Below are positions 62,113-64,000 of a stretch of DNA of 64,000 nt, piece by piece. The stretch is from Rallus limicola (Eukaryota > Chordata > Aves > Gruiformes > Rallidae), in NCBI GenBank assembly GCA_022605955.1, contig JAKCOZ010000059.1:186001-250000 (forward strand), written 5' to 3'. A program made the translations under genes and the position numbers. The notes under the pieces are model-generated. The model had not been told where the DNA came from. It saw only the letters and a program-made list of their open reading frames with translations, and did no database searches. The stretch's first letter is position 1; each line of letters opens with the position of its first letter.

Positions 62113-64000
62113 TTTTTCTGCAGAAGACCTAGTTGTTGCTTGCAGAGCCTAGGAGCCGAAGTGCTGGAGTCAGGCAGAAGTCTTTGGGTCACCGGTTGTT
62201 TACCATGTGCTTCGCTCGGAGGTAGTGCTCTGATAAGGCCTTAGGGGGATGCACTGCACATATTGCCCAACTTGCTGAGAAGCCAGTGGGTGGTTTGCCA
62301 GCATGGTCTGGGCTGCTTTCTCATTACCACACTGTGGCAGTCTGCCTTCCCTGCTGCTGCCAACACCACCAGGACACTTTCAGATTAGTTGGTTTGCTTC
62401 AAGCACATTTAGTATATGCACACAGTTGCAGGCTCTTGCTCTCTTCCTGTTTGCTGACCCCATTTGTTTACATCTCTCACACACCCATGTACATAAGGTA
62501 TCAATCTTCTACAGGTATCTCATGCTCCAAAAGAAAGCTCAGAGCATCAAATGATAGCTAAGCTGATTTGGACCAAGGGGATGTGCTCTATATCCTGTAG
62601 CATCCAGCATTTACCTACTCAGTAAGTGTTGCAAATGCTGATTCAGGATCCTGCAGACTACACCAATTTATCCAGAATGGGTGATCTGGATCACTTAAAG
62701 AACCGTCGGCAAAAGGTGGTTTTAACATGATGTTGTAAAACTGCAACTTAATGTTCAATGGCAAAGTTCACTCTGTTACTGTATGCCGCCACCATTTGAA
62801 CAGTGATTAGAAACTATAAACACAAATCAAAGTTACCAAGACAAAAATCCAAGTTACAATACTAAGCTACGGTAACATACAAGTTACCATGCAAGGCTAT
62901 ACACAATACCAGTCACTCACCAAAGATCTGCTGATGGTGAAAGGTGTTTCTGCCTTGAAGAGCAACCTTGAGAGGTTTCCCAGCACAAGGAAAGATCATT
63001 GTTTCCAGTTTCCAGCTTGTTACGCACAGATTAAGCGAAGCAACAGAAGTAGTAGAACAGAAAAGAGTCTCAGGAACACAAGCCTACCTCCTGTGTATAT
63101 ATTATATCTCCAGCTGCATTCCTGCTCTGTGCATTTTGTACCAGCAACTACATGTTATTTCTGTGTGCAGTTTTAGGGGTTTTTTTGTTTGGTTGGTGTT
63201 TTTTTTTAAATGGACCCCCACACTTCATATGCTTATATCCATTTATGGAAAAAGCTGAAGAGCTAGCAAAATTGTCATAAAAGTTAATAATTTCTACCCT
63301 GTACATTTACTAGCAGCTTAATCCAGTTATCCAGACAATGCTCATGTGCTAGAGGTGTGACTGACTGACCCCATCTATAAAATCCAAGTTTCAGTGTCAT
63401 GGCCTTTTACTCAAGAGCCTGTCCACTGCCAAGCCTCTGCGCTGACCTCTCCTGCCCACCAAACCAGCTAGACACACACATGCTCCCTGCTCTCCCACAA
63501 ACTTGGTAACAGTTGTTACTGTCCCTGCCAGAGCAGCAGAATTGTTCATTTTGTCTGAAGCTTATTTGTTTTTTTCCATTGTGACTGGCACATTCTGCTT
63601 TCCTGTTACATTATGCCACATGTTTATTTACACAGCACTTCCTCAGGTTTCTTTTTTTCATTTGCTGGCTTCCACTAGTTGCAGTGTAAGATGTTATCAC
63701 CAGGAGATGCTGGAGCAGCAAAGCAAATAGCAAGGTCCCCACCACATTAATAAAGATGTGCTTTCATAAGCCATCTCAGGGATGTCTTGATATACAGGAC
63801 TGTAACATCTACAAAAGCAAAGCAATGAGGTCCAAGGTTTATGTTTCTAGGCAGATCAGTAGGGGCTGGCTCCAAACAGTTTACATATGAGGCAGACACA
63901 CACGACAATCTTCTTCCTTTCCACCATAACATCTCTTTGGGAGACATGGTACAGAAGAATTAAGGTAGGAGAGAAACATGGGGTGGCAGCATTTCTCCAG
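62113..64000. other. 5' flank of the sushi-like gene, no further gene seen
   Basis: This should include the promoter of the minus-strand sushi-like gene just above 62112. There is a GATA-type site (CTTATCAG on the minus strand, near 62233) but no TATA box. The frames at 62889-63258 and 63503-63730 have no recognisable domain. Confidence 0.4.

Noticed and set aside
1..64000. CRISPR arrays, bacterial operons, prophage or intact endogenous retrovirus
   Set aside because: No regularly spaced direct repeats, no ribosome-site-led gene runs, and no recognisable gag, pol or env frames were seen. The split exons and CR1 copies show a vertebrate nuclear genome.

Overview
This window looks like a bird nuclear genome. 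It is AT-rich vertebrate DNA with split genes that use GT/AG introns. It carries several 3' fragments of CR1 retroposons, the dominant avian LINE, including one that ends in the typical CTACAATTCTGTGATTCTGTG-type tail. The genes belong to the collectin (SP-A/SP-D) cluster. Nothing suggests bacterial, viral or plasmid DNA. Most of the window is intron or intergenic sequence.

Layout. Positions 1-10,900 show no supportable gene. Positions 10,964-16,040 (+) hold an apparent relic of surfactant protein D. It has an intact signal-peptide/N-terminal exon with the SP-D hallmarks KTYS and SGLPGRDGRDG. Next comes a collagen exon whose 5' splice donor is lost, then a possible neck exon, then a badly decayed C-type lectin (CRD) exon. 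Positions 29,760-34,270 (+) hold an SP-A-like collectin. It has a TATA box with a very short leader exon, a signal/short-collagen exon, a 39-bp collagen exon containing an in-frame TGA, a neck exon and a complete CRD exon. It is the only collectin here that could still encode a full lectin. Positions about 40,500-44,186 (+) hold a second SP-A-like lectin that has become a pseudogene. Its CRD has a one-base insertion, and the last disulphide cysteine is changed to Tyr.

Downstream, 50,314-55,202 (+) holds a candidate gene for a 50-residue single-pass membrane protein, with two possible non-coding leader exons. Positions 58,237-62,112 (-) hold a five-exon gene for a secreted protein of about 187 residues with a sushi (CCP)-like domain; I cannot name it. 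The remaining intervals contain CR1 pieces, one minisatellite, homopolymer runs and short duplications.

Taken together, the collectin cluster appears to be eroding: one dead SP-D-like gene, one dead SP-A-like lectin, and one surviving SP-A-like lectin with a nearly vanished collagen stalk. Collectins bind microbial sugars through a Ca-dependent CRD, trimerise through the neck and multimerise through the N-terminal cysteines and collagen stalk. Loss of collagen would be expected to reduce multimerisation while leaving carbohydrate binding. All exon joins are inferred by eye from splice signals, phase and homology; none has transcript support here.
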